This document shows, in pieces, positions 22,865-34,258 of a stretch of DNA of 64,000 nt. Location: contig JARZZO010000014.1 in assembly GCA_030544215.1 (NCBI GenBank), positions 12,682,234 to 12,746,233 on the forward strand. Reading direction: 5' to 3'. A program made the translations under genes and the position numbers. The stretch is from Zantedeschia hybrid cultivar (lineage: Eukaryota; Streptophyta; Magnoliopsida; Alismatales; Araceae). Position 1 is the stretch's first letter; each line of letters begins with the position of its first letter. The notes below the pieces were generated by a model. That model was given only the letters and a program-made list of their open reading frames with translations, was not told the DNA's origin and did no database searches.

Positions 22865-24320
22865 ACTGGCTCCTTACGAACTGGGGCGAGTTATTGTTCA
22901 TGCTACTGACTTGCTCATGAGAGAGCGTGCCCTCAGTAGTCGGACCGGTGCTGGGAGAATTTGGCACTGCAGGCTTCCGAGGTGGAGGCCTGCTAGGTCT
23001 GTGAGGATCAAAGACGCTAGAGAATGTAGCGTCCTTAAAAGCATTCTGGCAGTACCGTGCTCTTTCATAGAGCTCTACCATGTTGGTCAGATTGTTCAAG
23101 GAGAGGACTAGCTTGAATTGGGGTGTGGCGTTAGAAATCAACATTTTCACTTGTTCGGACTCGGACAAGTGGTCTTTCACCTTTTCGGCCAGGCCCCGCC
23201 ACCTGTCAGCAAAACTGACAAACTCCTCATCAGGTTTCATCTTTTCGGCAATAAGGTCAGTGATGGACAAGGAGGGTGCAACTCTGTCCTGGTATCGTTG
23301 GATAAATTTGCGTGAAACGATACCGTAGTCCTCTACTTCTGAGGGTTCTAAAGAAAAGAACCACTCGAGGGCTGGTCCCTCTAGAGATCTCCTGAACAAA
23401 AAGGCCAACGACCTCTTGTCGTTCTGCCAGAAAGAGGATTCGTACATAAACTCCTTCAGATGTGTGAAGGGGTTACCAGTACCGTTGTACTTCCGGTACA
23501 CTGGCATTTCGGAGGGTGGTAGGTGGAATGCCGGCAGGCTCGGTAAGTTGATTTCTGGTACAGCTTTGACCCCCATTATCTTCTGGAGGTTGTTAAATTG
23601 CTCATCCATACACTCCATTTTGGCCAGCAATGCTTGTGTGGTCAGATCTGCCTGGGGAGGAGGAGGAGGTGGAGGCACTTGATAGGCCTGTTGCCTAGAG
23701 TACGTTGGACAGGGGGGACAATAAAGGGGAGGTTCGGCAGAGCTTCCGCCATGTCCGAAGGCATTTTGATAAGCAGGCGTTTGCGGTCTAGCCGGTTGCC
23801 TAGAGGATGAAAGCTGCGGCCCAGCTGGTCGATAAGTAATATGAAGGCCCTCCACGGCCTGATGGATATAAGGAGGAGGAAAAGAAGGTTGCTGAGGAAT
23901 AGTAGGGGGAGCCACAGGGTTCTGCTCGGCAGGCTGCATAGGTGCCTTCCCCTTCAGAATCGATTGGATCGCCTTGAACTGCTGAGGGTCCAGTCGGGAG
24001 GCAAGAACTCCCAAAGTGTTGACGAGATCCACAGGATCAGAGGATGAGGGATCATTCTGATTCATGTCTCCCTCCGGATCGGGATTAGGAATTGTATATT
24101 CATGCGGGGGAGGATCAGGATATCGATCATGGGGATGAAAGAGAGGGGTCCGGGTGTTCCCATCATGTCGATATGGAATGGGGGCATAATTACGGGAGGC
24201 ATCAGCATCTCTCCCGTTCTCGTAGTTGTAGTCAGAATCCCGAGGGACATTAGCATCTCCCTCGTAGTTGATGATGGCGTCTTGAGCAATACTCAAGTCC
24301 CTGCCTGATCGTAGCAGCAT
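22865..24320 (-). pseudogene. Element A gag, N-terminal half, interrupted by element B
   Basis: ATG at 24320 (MLLRSGRDLS). The roughly 485 codons match the first half of B gag: Pro-rich leader with two clusters of PPPPPP, then the gag domain (PSEMPVYRKYNGTGNP; KRSLAFLFRRSLEGP; FADRWRGLAEKV). The frame ends in SPQFVRSQ at the insertion site, and its continuation is found at 3151 reading down. The first codon beyond the duplicated target is TAG where B has CAG, so A's gag holds a stop exactly at the junction. Confidence 0.9.
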
Positions 24321-25351
24321 GATGTTAGATTTTTTTTTTCAAAGATTTGTCAAACAAGTTGCACAGAGATTAATCAATCAAGTGGATGCTTAACGTGATT
24401 TTAAGATTCCTTTTTGAGTTATTTGGATTCAATTAAACCTCAAATTCTCTCAAGGAAAGGATCCTAGTTTCAGTTCAGTTTCCACCGTTATTCTCTAGGG
24501 CTTTCTCTCACAACGCTTTCAGAATCTAACCGGGACTTCAATTGGTACAACTAGCCCGATGATCAAGGAGGAATACCTTGATTTTGAGGACTTATGGAGG
24601 TCTCAACGTCAACTTCTCTAGTCTGATCAAGGGACCAACCCAATCAGAGAGAGTTGCTGACGTCAAGTAATATGTTCCTAAGAAAAGGAGGGTATTCGCC
24701 TCAATGCGTATGTCCTACAGTCTGGATGGCCTCTAATGCTTAATAATAATGGGTAGCTAGCACTCAAGCCACAAAAATCTGAAAACTGAAAAATAACTAA
24801 GAAATTGTCTGAATCGCGTCGATGGTAGTAGACGCTATTCAAAACAGAATTTAATTTTTCGCAGAAACAGATGCAGACAGCAGAGAAGATATGAAGACTG
24901 AAAGGCGTCTGGGTGTGTTGACGCGGTTTGAAACGCGTCAGTGCTCCTGGACCCTTTTCAGTTCGCAGAAACAGTTTTGCAGGAGGATTTTCTGGGTTGA
25001 ATCCTTCTCAAACAGGTTAAAAGCAGGAAATAATCAGCTCCTGTAGATTTTTTTTAGTTCCAAATTTTTAACAGGATAATTTACCAACTAAATAACTAGA
25101 AAATCAATCAATCACACATCATTTTTATCACAAAAACAACTTTTTAAACTAATCAAGGGGAGGGCAAGATCTTGCCACTGGGGTGTGCACGTGGTGCACG
25201 AGGGAAATTAATTAAACTAAAACACTCACCGATTGGTGAGGACGTGTCGAAAGACACAAGTGGTGCACCGTGGGTGCCCGGTTGATGATAGCAAGAACAA
25301 AAAAACTTAAAAGATGGCGAGACCAAGTCCCACCGTGATCGCCAAAAAAGC
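24321..25351 (-). other. Element A 5' leader with primer-binding site
   Basis: Homologous to 20504-21534 of element B. The primer-site candidate TGGCGATCACGGTGGG (minus) lies at plus 25329-25344. Three copies of the ACGCGTC palindrome lie at 24811, 24900 and 24929. No gene. Confidence 0.6.
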
Positions 25352-26699
25352 TGTGAGTGCTTAGAATGACCGTGTGATTATCATGAAAAATCTAGGTTAT
25401 TTAGTGTAAAATAAACCTATTAAAAACAACAACTAAGTGCAGTGATCGCCAGAAACTTTTAACTGAAAAGTTCCAAAAGAAGTATGATCGCCTACCTGTT
25501 TGAACGCGGAAGATATGGAGTCCTTGGTTCCCCTTCCTCAGCCGGCTGAAAAAAGAGAGCCCTTCTTTGCTTTTTGTTCTTGCTGTTGAATTTGAAATTT
25601 GAGGTTGAAGTTGAGGATCGTCCATAAATCCCTTTTGCTGAGTGCTTGATTTGCTCCTTTTGATTCTCTTGTTTGAGTTGAGTTGAGCAGGAAGTATAGA
25701 AAGGGAGATAAAGAAAACAATTATGAGAACTTAAGCAAAAGTAGAATCTATTCTAATCATGGTATTGAACATGCAACTAAACATCAAACTTACTTTTGGG
25801 ATGGCTTTTGAAACCCCTTTATCAAATAGGTTTTTGAAAAGAATGCAGTGTTGTGTGTGTGTTGCATAGAGTGATTATGAAGAATGAGATTAATGAAATG
25901 AAAATAAAGATGCAGAAATGAAACACTTATGCCCAATTGGATGAAGCTTTGAATTGGATGAAGAATGGACGCCGACTTCTGGAAACAGCAGCGCTTCGGC
26001 GTTCTGATGTCGTTGCTTCGATCTTCAACTCGCTAAAGATTATGCTTCTCTCAAGATCACGCTTCACTTCAAATTACGCTTAACTTTTTTACTCTTCAAC
26101 ATGTAAGGTATTTATAGGCTTTTTCTGCGTTTGTGGATTAACATTGAAAACTTCGGATTTATCTATCTTAACCAATAGATAAATACTGATTAATTCATCT
26201 TTATCTGTAATTATCTAAAATGCGTCCACATTGGATGACGCATTTCAGATTAATTAAGATAAGGATAAATATCCGGAAAAACTTATCTTTATCTTTATCA
26301 GGTAAAACGCGTCCACATGTGTAGACGTCTTTTACACTAATTAAGATAAGGATAAACATCCGGAAGAGAAGTTAAAATAGCTTAGGAAACCTAAAACGCG
26401 TCAACACTTACAGACGCCTTTTACTAATTAATCAATTGATTAAAATTTAAATTTAAACGTTAAAATAAGAATAAACTCTAAATGGCGTCTACATAGGTCG
26501 ACGTCTTTTAGACTTCTTCATATTTTAACTGAAATTTGAGATAAAATCAATTTAATTGATTAAGTTAAACATGTCTGTTAAATCCGACATTCAAAAATAT
26601 CAATAAAAATTAATTAATGATTAAATATTAGACCATTCTGAGGCATTATTATATGATATGAAATTTACTCAAAATGACGTCAAAATTAGCATGTCTACA
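25352..26699 (-). repeat. Element A 5' LTR
   Basis: A 1348-bp LTR, homologous to the B LTRs but clearly more diverged from both than they are from each other. Ends are TGTGA and CTACA. TATAAATA on the minus strand is at plus 26109-26116. All four LTR palindromes are kept at 26217, 26303, 26393 and 26480, although their loops have changed. Confidence 0.92.
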
Positions 26700-26700
26700 C

Positions 26701-27330
26701 TACACAAAGCCAGACATTGCTTATGCAGTTAATAGACTTAGTAGATACACCATTAACCCAAATGAGAGTCATTAGAAAGATTTAGAAAGAGTACTTAGAT
26801 ATTTAAAGATATAATATCATATGCTTTATACTTTGCTGGTTATCCTTCAGTTATGGAAGGTTATAGTGATGCTAATTAGATTAGTGATTCTCTAGATGTA
26901 AAATCCACATCAGGATTTGTTTTCCTCTTGGGAGGAGGTACAGTATCATGGAAATCTTCAAAACAAACTATGATAGCTAGAAGTACAATGGAATCTAAAA
27001 TGGTTGCACTTGATACTACTTGCACAGAAACCGAGTAGTTAAGAGATCTATTAGCTAATATACCGTTAATGGCAAGCCTCTTGCCACCCATATCTATTAT
27101 GTGCGATTGTAAATCAGCAATTGATAAGTGTATGCAGACTAATGCTGATGTAAAAATGAATAGACACTTAAAAGTAAGACACAAGTCTATATGAAACAAC
27201 AGTTGATAGCCTTGAATTTTGTGAAATCAGAAAGAAATCTTGCAGATATATTTACAAAAGGCTTATCTAAAACAGTGGTTTTAGAAACATCGATGGGGAT
27301 GGGATTAAGCTCATAAAATAAATTAGTTAC
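26701..27330 (+). pseudogene. Copia RNase H / pol C-terminal remnant (element C)
   Basis: Translation gives TKPDIAYAVNRLSRYT, then GYSDAN, KSTSGFVFLLGGGTVSWKS and a CDCKSAIDK block, all standard landmarks of the copia RNase H domain and the segment just before it. In-frame stops replace expected residues (after NESH, after SDAN, in TETE-LRDL) and the final part (KVRHKSI) breaks off, so it is inactive. The upstream RT is missing because element A is inserted. Confidence 0.85.
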
Positions 27331-27866
27331 CACAGTGGCAACCCAACCTCACAGAGGTTCAATGGGTAGAAACAAACTTGATAGGTAATTGTATGGAGCA
27401 CTAAAATACTATGCTCCCATCCCTATGGTGCTAGTGCTCACTTAGAAGTAAGAGGTGAGGATGAGTTATACTCTTAATGAGTCTAAGACTTAAAAGGTAG
27501 GGTGGTACCTTGCTCACACCCTTTAAAGGATTCACCGACATGTGTGGAGTCGTGAGGCCGCGACTATGAGATGTGGGCTATCTTCTAAAACATACATGAG
27601 ATATCTGCGCAAGGCCATTAATAGCGCAACCCGCTTAGAATCTCAATTCAACTATACTATGTGTGAATTCGGTAGAGTCTGAACCATGGGACCTGATTCA
27701 AGGTCTAGTCCACTAAGCGTTCCCACAGACAATATCAAATATCGCTGAATGAAAATTCAAATTGAAAGGTATTTTCACCCATTGCATAGTAGAAAGTACT
27801 CAGCAAGTCTTTATTTATTAATATTTTTGTTTTAATAGATTCGAAAGTTTAAATCATGTGGGGGAT
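27331..27866 (+). other. 3' untranslated region and polypurine tract of element C
   Basis: No frame. It ends in a G-rich run (GTGGGGGAT) directly before TGTTAG, the usual copia polypurine tract and LTR start. Confidence 0.6.
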
Positions 27867-28362
27867 TGTTAGAAAATACAGTGCATTAAATACATTGCAC
27901 ACACCTTTTGAAAAATTGCAAGCACCTTTTTCAAAACGCACATGCACCGTTTCGGTGATTTACAACCTTCTCCCATTGGACGAATAAGTCCGTTGAGAGA
28001 AATTGGGATGTGTCCCTTCACGTACGGATGCGTCTTTCCAGCTTATGGCTATTTGCTACGCATTGTTTTGAACAGACATCCTAGCACTATAAATAGACCA
28101 CCGTGGGTTGTCATTCGGGAGACCTTTTCGCAACACATTCGAGTTCTCCTTTTCTCTTATTCCTGGTTTCTACATCTTCTTTTGCTGAGTACTTAAGAGT
28201 AAGATCTAGATTCGTAAAGTTCTCCTTGAGGACGTGCTAACGGGAGAGAGGGAATCGCCTACTTGAGGGTCGTCGTATCTCTAGGAGGCCATTGCCGTGA
28301 GAACCGTACGTCGGTTGACAATAGAACTCTTAGTTCTAACGACTACGCAGTTTGACCCAACA
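27867..28362 (+). repeat. Element C 3' LTR
   Basis: A 496-bp segment beginning TGTTAG and ending CCCAACA. It holds a TATA box (TATAAATA, 28088-28095) in the right position. The 5' partner is outside the window. The left end is defined by the polypurine tract; the right end is judged by the TGTT/AACA symmetry. Confidence 0.7.
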
Positions 28363-29032
28363 TGCTATATTTCTAATTTTATTTTTGTACTAATTATTGG
28401 TCATGATTATTTTCAGCAGTACCAAGTTCAACATATGTTTCATACACGGAGAGTTGCGAACCAAACAACGTGGTCTTGCTGTTTGAAGAACATGCACCGG
28501 TTTATCCATGGCCCATGTTTAGTACTGTGGTAACATGCATGGCCAGATACACGTGTCTCGTTATCCTAAGTTCGTCTAACACCTGAGGCCATGTTCGGCC
28601 TCGTTTGCTCTAATTTTTTAAAATTTATAGAAATAAACGCAAAAGATATGCATAGCACCTTTTCACTTTTTATGTCCCGACTCCTCCTGATGCTTGGCAA
28701 AAAAGATAAAACATTCCTCTATTACTTACTTGGGTCTGACTTGCTGCACCTTTTGCGGTGCAATGGAGGAGTAAATAGTCGTCCGATCTACTTGGATCAA
28801 ATGGTTATAATAACAAATTTAATATTTTATTATTTTTTATAGTGGATTCTATCATGTCCGATATATTTATATAATTTAATCTCATAAGATTTTTTTAGGT
28901 CATCCAGTCATAGATCAAATTAAATGGATATGTGGGACATGATAGTGCCCGTCATAAAAAATATGTAAAAACTAAAAAACAAGGTTGCATCACATTCAGT
29001 GCAACAAATATTACTCTAGTCCCTTTATCTTA

Positions 29033-29226
29033 CGAGAGATACTAGCTTGACGGAAAAGTTTATCTATTTCTGTTATCCCACCTAAAGGATGAGCACAGGC
29101 TGATGGTTTTTTCATAAATTTGCCACATGTAAATTGTCTCAATTTTTAAATACAAGTCAATTAAATTTACCCAAGTCAGATGGATAAGATAACTAGGGAC
29201 ACTTTCCCGTCAAAATAGTGTTTCGC
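29033..29226. mobile_element. Candidate hAT-type MITE
   Basis: Flanked by the 8-bp direct repeat TTATCTTA (29025-29032 and 29227-29234). The ends form imperfect inverted repeats: CGAGAGATACTAGCTTGACG on the left, and GCGAAACACTATTTTGACGG on the right read in reverse complement. No coding capacity, 194 bp. An 8-bp duplication suits hAT elements. The terminal symmetry is only partial. Confidence 0.5.
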
Positions 29227-29844
29227 TTATCTTATTGTGCGCTTTTCTCTTTTCTCTTCTTCTTCGTATTGTTCTTCACTTTTATCCGTCAAACATATTT
29301 ACAGTTCTACCAAACAATTGCAGTATTTCCGGTCTTGTTTGTCCTTAATTTTTGAACACAAACACAAAAGGTCCACCTATCACTTTTGCTTTACTTTTAT
29401 GATGTCATTGTATATCATCATTAGAGTTTTATCTCATTTATTTGGAGTCAATTACATGATTTTTTTCTCATTATTCTTATCCATCCAACGTCATATTTTG
29501 AAGTAAAATCTAGGAAGGAAGTCCTTTTTTCACGATGATTTTATATCTTATTTTTAATCTTTGAGTTTTCTTTCATTATCCACTTGAATTTTGAACACGC
29601 TTTTTAGTGCATGTCAAAAGTATATGATGATGCATATGATCCAACCATCTAAGTCAAATTTTCTTGAACTCAATGACGTGTATATATATATATATATAGT
29701 CTTTCCTCACTCCTGTTTCAAGCTGCGGTCACTTGATATGCATTCTTTGCTCACTGTCTACCTTCTAGTCTCATGTAACAAAGCACATCTCACAATTAAT
29801 AGTTATATAAAACTTTTATTTCTTAAAATTTAAAAAGACTTGTC

Positions 29845-30055
29845 TTTTTTTGAAACGTGACTCAAACGGACGAAAACCAAGTTAACCTATCCTTAGGACC
29901 CAAGATCGAACTCAGACCCTCCCCCACAACTCCAGACCCTCCTCCCGATTAGACACGCCCGAAAAAGAGCGGAAATCCACGCACGAGGGGAAAGTGTGAG
30001 TCGAACTCGCGACGCCCCATGTGTGAGCGCAGAGGATGCGCCACTACACCAAAAG
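29845..30055 (-). mobile_element. tRNA-derived SINE with intact pol III boxes
   Basis: On the minus strand the element starts with a perfect A box (TGGTGTAGTGG, plus 30041-30051) and has a perfect B box (GTTCGACTC, plus 29998-30006) about 45 bp on, as in tRNA-derived RNA polymerase III promoters. The body is about 205 bp and ends in an A run (plus T7 at 29845-29851). Perfect 15-bp target duplications TTAAAAAGACTTGTC flank it (29830-29844 and 30056-30070). This is the full signature of a plant SINE mobilised by LINE enzymes. Confidence 0.88.
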
Positions 30056-30880
30056 TTAAAAAGACTTGTCAATCACATAAGACTCTAAATTAAATTCTCC
30101 ACTTCAATGAACCTACTTTAATTTTATGTATAACAGCTTCTTAGATCTCACAATTCTCTTAAATGACAAATCATAATATCATAAGGTATTATCTTTAGGA
30201 ATAGTTTGACGATCGATTATAACCTCTTTTTTTTAAGTCTACATACACGTTACTAATATTATACTTTATATGTTCTTAACTTAATTCAACTAATATAAAA
30301 CATTGAGATTTTAGATTACTACTCTACTATTCTTGTCACTTGAACTTTCCACATCTTCATCAATTAATATAGTATCATCTACCGAAGTCGCTTGCGTGAG
30401 CGCTGTAGCAACCGGAAACACAACTCACTATGATGATCATTCTCACACTAGTAAGAACTCTTTATAATCTCATTTCTTCTTTGAAGTTTACGGAATCAAC
30501 TCTCGTAATATTCGGTCATCCAATTCCCCTGAATCAAATAGAATCGTACGTAGATCTTCTACCTCTCTATCAATTGTCTCAGTAAAAAAAATAGTGTCTG
30601 AGGTAAATTTACTAGACACAAAGCAAACTAATTTTTTCAGGACACTAAGTTATAACTGATCCATCACGTCTGATCACAAGCTCAGATGAGAAGGGAAGAG
30701 GGTGTGTGTTCGATTAATAACTAACATTTACTAAAAATTTGTCACATGTTAGTAAACAGCTCGTAATATCATATTTAACAAAAATAGTAAACATTCCGTT
30801 ATTAATAATATCAGGCCTCCTTTTTGTTCTCTCTTCAGTTTTTATCCTTCAAAAATATTTCCCGTGCTGTCCTTACAACT

Positions 30881-31900
30881 TGATGAGGCAGAATCCGATT
30901 CGGCCCATTAGAGCAGGTCCAAACCCCGTTCAGCCCAACAGCAGCAGTATCAAGCCCTCCGGGAGCCTCCAGCCCATCGGCGGCCCAGCAGCCCTCGGCC
31001 CCACAAGCGGCACCGTCGCTCCCGGTCCAACAGGCTTCGGCCCGTCAGCGGCCCATCAGCCTAAGGCCCGGGAACAGCACGGCAGCCCAAGGCCCAGCAG
31101 GCTTCGGCCCCTCAGCGGCCCGACCCCCTTCGACCCGATAGCCGAGTCCGGCCCACTCCGGTGGCGGATCCGGCACTATGGCGGTTTACCAGTAAGCCCA
31201 AACATAGTCCTATATCGGCTACCACCGTTAACCAACCTCTATCCTCTGCTATAAATACACCGCTATTTATTGCCAAAGGTATGCGACTCTTTGCCTCCGA
31301 GACCCTTAAGGACTACGGTCCAAATAGCATTAAAGCTACTTCTTGCCTTCTGAATCGAATCATCTTCAGAAGCTAACTTGACCGTCGGAGGGGGTTCCTA
31401 AGGGCCAGAGCCCGGGACTCCTGCTGACCGGTCTTTCTTCTTCTTTCCCTCCTGCAGGGGCTCGGTTTGAATCATCGCCGACCTTCCCGAGTCGGTCTCG
31501 ACCGCCGACCTCGGACTCCTCTCCCTGGTCTCGACGCCGTACGACGGCTGCCCTGCGACAGGAGACTCGGCCCCGCGCTGTCCCCTCGTCCGGCAAAAGA
31601 GCTTTTGGGCTCACTATCCAAGAGCAAGCCGAGTCCGAGACCCTTCCGGCCTCAGACCGTCGGCTTCGGCTTCTTCGCCTGTCGACAGTACAGCCCGAAG
31701 GAGCCTCGGCCCCGACTTCTCGGAGACGAGCCCGCTCCGATCGAAGCGCCCTTCGGCCTTCGGACCCTCGTCTTCGCCTCCGCCTCTTCGGCCTTCCGGA
31801 TCCCCGTCGGGCCTCGGTAGCACCGATCCGAACAGGATTCGGATCCACTTCTCCGGGTTCCAGCCTCGGAATCCGGTCGTGATAGATCCAGTCTACATCA
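30881..31900 (+). repeat. Element D 5' LTR
   Basis: 1020 bp, starts TGATGAGG and ends CTACATCA. TATA box TATAAATA at 31250-31257. The plus-strand half upstream of it is rich in CAGC/GGCCC. Frames predicted inside the LTR on both strands are a by-product of GC-rich sequence. Confidence 0.95.
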
Positions 31901-31902
31901 CG

Positions 31903-31920
31903 TGGCGCCGTCTGTGGGAA
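31903..31920 (+). other. Primer-binding site of element D
   Basis: TGGCGCCGTCTGTGGGAA begins 2 nt after the LTR end, the standard place and opening (TGGCGCC) for a gypsy primer site. I do not assign the tRNA. Confidence 0.8.
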
Positions 31921-31936
31921 ACCAACAAAACAAGTC

Positions 31937-34258
31937 ATGTCTCAGCGACCTGTGACCCGACGATCCGGACAAGGCGAAGCGGAAGCGCGGGAGGCCTCGG
32001 TGCAGATGCTGCCTTTCGAAGGCGCACCTTCTGCCCCGCCGAGCCTGCCTCTGCCGACCATACCGGAGTCTCTCGGCTCGGAAGACCGAGTGGGAGTGCT
32101 CCAGCAGCAAGTGGCAACGCTGGCCGTTGCCGTCACGTCCCTAGCACCTCTCCAGGAGATGGTATCCGCCATCGCCCAGCGCATGGGGCTGGTGGGACAG
32201 CTTCCTCAGCAGGCGCCGCTCCCCCCGCTCTGCCCGGTACAAGATGCCCGGTTCCGGCCGGCGCCTGCGCCGGTTCCTCCCAACGAGACCGCGGAGACGC
32301 GCAGCGAGCCCTCGACGCTACCTGTCCGAACTCCTCGCGCTGATCGCCTGACGGAGTAGGATTATGCTTCGTCGGAGTACCGTCCGGCCCGAACCGGAGG
32401 GCAATCCGTCGCCACCTCGACCGCCCCAGACCTGGACCGGCGGCTGACGGCGATGCGCAAAGAGATGCAACAGATGGTGTCTCGGCCTCACGGGGCGCCC
32501 CTTGCCAGCAGCATCTTGGAGCAGACCCCATTCACGGCGGAGCTCCTAACCACCGAGGTACCCCCCAACTTCAAGTTGCCGAAGGGCCCTCTCTACGACG
32601 GAATGACAGATCCGGTCTGTCATTTCTAGAGATTTAACACTTATCTTCGGGTCCGAGGGATCTCCGAGGCAGTCCGCTGCCGTCTTTTCCCCCTCACCCT
32701 TGAAAAAATCGCCCTCACCTTTGAAAAAATCGCCCTCACCTGGTTCGAGACTCTGGCCCCCAACTCCATCCACTCCCTGGTTCAGTTGGGCCAATTGTTC
32801 ATCGACCAGTTCTATGATGCCACCCGGCAGTCCAAAACTTCCGCCAGCTTGCTGGCCATCCGGCAAGGCCCCACCGAAACTCTCCAGGAGTACTTCACCA
32901 AGTTCCGGACCGAGGCCGCCCAGATCCCGAACCTCGACAGCTCGATCGCGGTCTCGGCCGTGATCAGCGGGTGCCGGGATGAGGGGCTCCTCGGCTCCAT
33001 CGGAAAGCGCCATCCCCCTACCTTCCAGGACCTCGTGGCCCGGGCCCATAAGTACATCAACCGAGAGGCCCTGATGCTGTCCAGGGGCAAAGGCGCAACC
33101 GAAGCTACCTCGGCACCTGCTCCCCCGGTGGTCCGACCTCGGTCCGAGGACCAAGAGCCCTCCCGAAAGCGCTATCGCCGGGAGGATTGGGACAAGGAGA
33201 GGCGACGGGACCCGCAGCCGCGGTACCTACCCTTACCTGCTCCCCCTTCCCGGATGCTCATGGAGGTGAAGGGCATGCTCCGGCGGCCTGATCGCATCAA
33301 GACCGATCCTCGCCGAAGGGACCCCGGCAGATACTGCGAATATCACCGAGAGATCGGCCACACGACGGACGAGTGCCGACAGCTCCGGGAAGAAATCGAC
33401 CGCATCATCCGGGAGGGGAGATTGCTGCAGTATCGGCGGGAGCAGCCGCCGCAGCAGAACCGGGACGTCCCTGCAGCGCCCAGGCAACAACCACCCCCGG
33501 CGATAGAAGCCGCTCCTCCGCCAAAAGCCACCTCGGCCCCGGTTGAATCATCCCATCAAAGACCCAGCTCTGGGTCTATCATGATGATATCCGGAGGGCC
33601 CGGGGAGGGATCAAGGTCGCGGCAACGCAACACCGTAGCGGCGGTTGACGGCGAGCCGAAGCGGCCTCGTCTGGAAGACATCACCTTCGGCGCCGAGGAC
33701 CTGACTGATGTTCAGGTCCCTCATGATGACGCCCTCGTCGTCAACGCTGTAATAAATAGCTATGATGTACATAGGATCTTTGTGGATAATGGAAGTGCCC
33801 CAAACATCTTGTTTTACGACTGTTTTGAGAAGATGGGATTGAGTGAGGCTAGTATGAAGCCTCACCGGGGCCCCCTCTTCGGTTTTAACGGCTCGCCCTG
33901 CCGAGTAGAGGGTATTGTCCGGCTTCCTGTAACCTTCGGCTCCGCCCCCCGGCAATTAACCGTTGAAACGGACTTTGCCGTTGTAAAGATCGAGTCAGCC
34001 TACAACGCCATATTCGGCCGAAGGCTCATTGGCGGGGTCGGAGCCGTGCCATCATCCTTCCATCAGAAGCTGAAGTTTCATACCAGCCACGGAATAGGCG
34101 AGGCCAAAGGGAACCAAGAAGCGGCCCGGCAGTGCTACATGATTTCGGTCAAGGGGAAGACCGCAGCCGAAACCCTGACGATCGAGTCATCAGCCGAGGC
34201 ATCTCCGGAGAAGCACTCCTCGCCGTCCCTGTTCCGGGAGGCGAGGGACGAGTCATGA
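31937..34258 (+). pseudogene. Element D gag-protease, two in-frame stops
   Basis: ATG at 31937 just after the primer site. One frame runs to 34258 but is broken by TAG at 32357-32359 and TAG at 32627-32629. Landmarks: gag core (LTWFETLAPNSIHSL; LAIRQGPTETLQEYFTKFR), a C-x2-H-x4-H-x4-C zinc knuckle (CEYHREIGH...C near 33337), and a protease-like segment with FVDNGSAPNILFY in place of the usual DTG, a variant I know from plant gypsy elements. A 24-bp unit is tandemly duplicated near 32699-32748, repeating the codons for LEKIALTF. The product would be coat and protease. Confidence 0.88.

Larger units (their letters stand above)
22865..26699 (-). mobile_element. Element A, proximal part: 5' LTR, leader and N-terminal gag
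   Basis: The upstream half of element A, separated from 1-3151 by the insertion of B. Order on the minus strand is LTR (25352-26699), leader with primer site, and gag start at 24320, interrupted at 22865. The right end abuts a copia RNase H remnant (element C), showing that A itself inserted into a copia element. A's target duplication cannot be checked, as its other end lies outside the window. Confidence 0.92.
26700..28362 (+). mobile_element. Element C: decayed Ty1/copia retrotransposon, 3' end only
   Basis: Plus-strand remnant cut on its left by element A. It consists of a copia RNase H pseudogene, about 550 bp of untranslated 3' region, a polypurine tract (ATGTGGGGGAT near 27856-27866) and a 3' LTR. 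It is the outermost and presumably oldest layer of the A/B/C nest. Confidence 0.82.
28363..30880. other. Intergenic, AT-rich; holds a MITE and a SINE
   Basis: No gene seen. It contains a candidate MITE (29033-29226), a (TA)n run (about 29680-29697) and a complete SINE (29845-30055). Short frames here look random. Confidence 0.6.

Noticed and set aside
28740..29010. Possible further MITE with TTGCTGCAC-like ends
   Set aside because: The ends match only partly and no convincing target duplication could be placed.
31366..31938. 190-residue Arg-rich minus-strand frame in the D LTR, with a copy in the other LTR
   Set aside because: GC-rich LTR sequence keeps several frames open; there is no domain, and both LTR copies simply repeat it.
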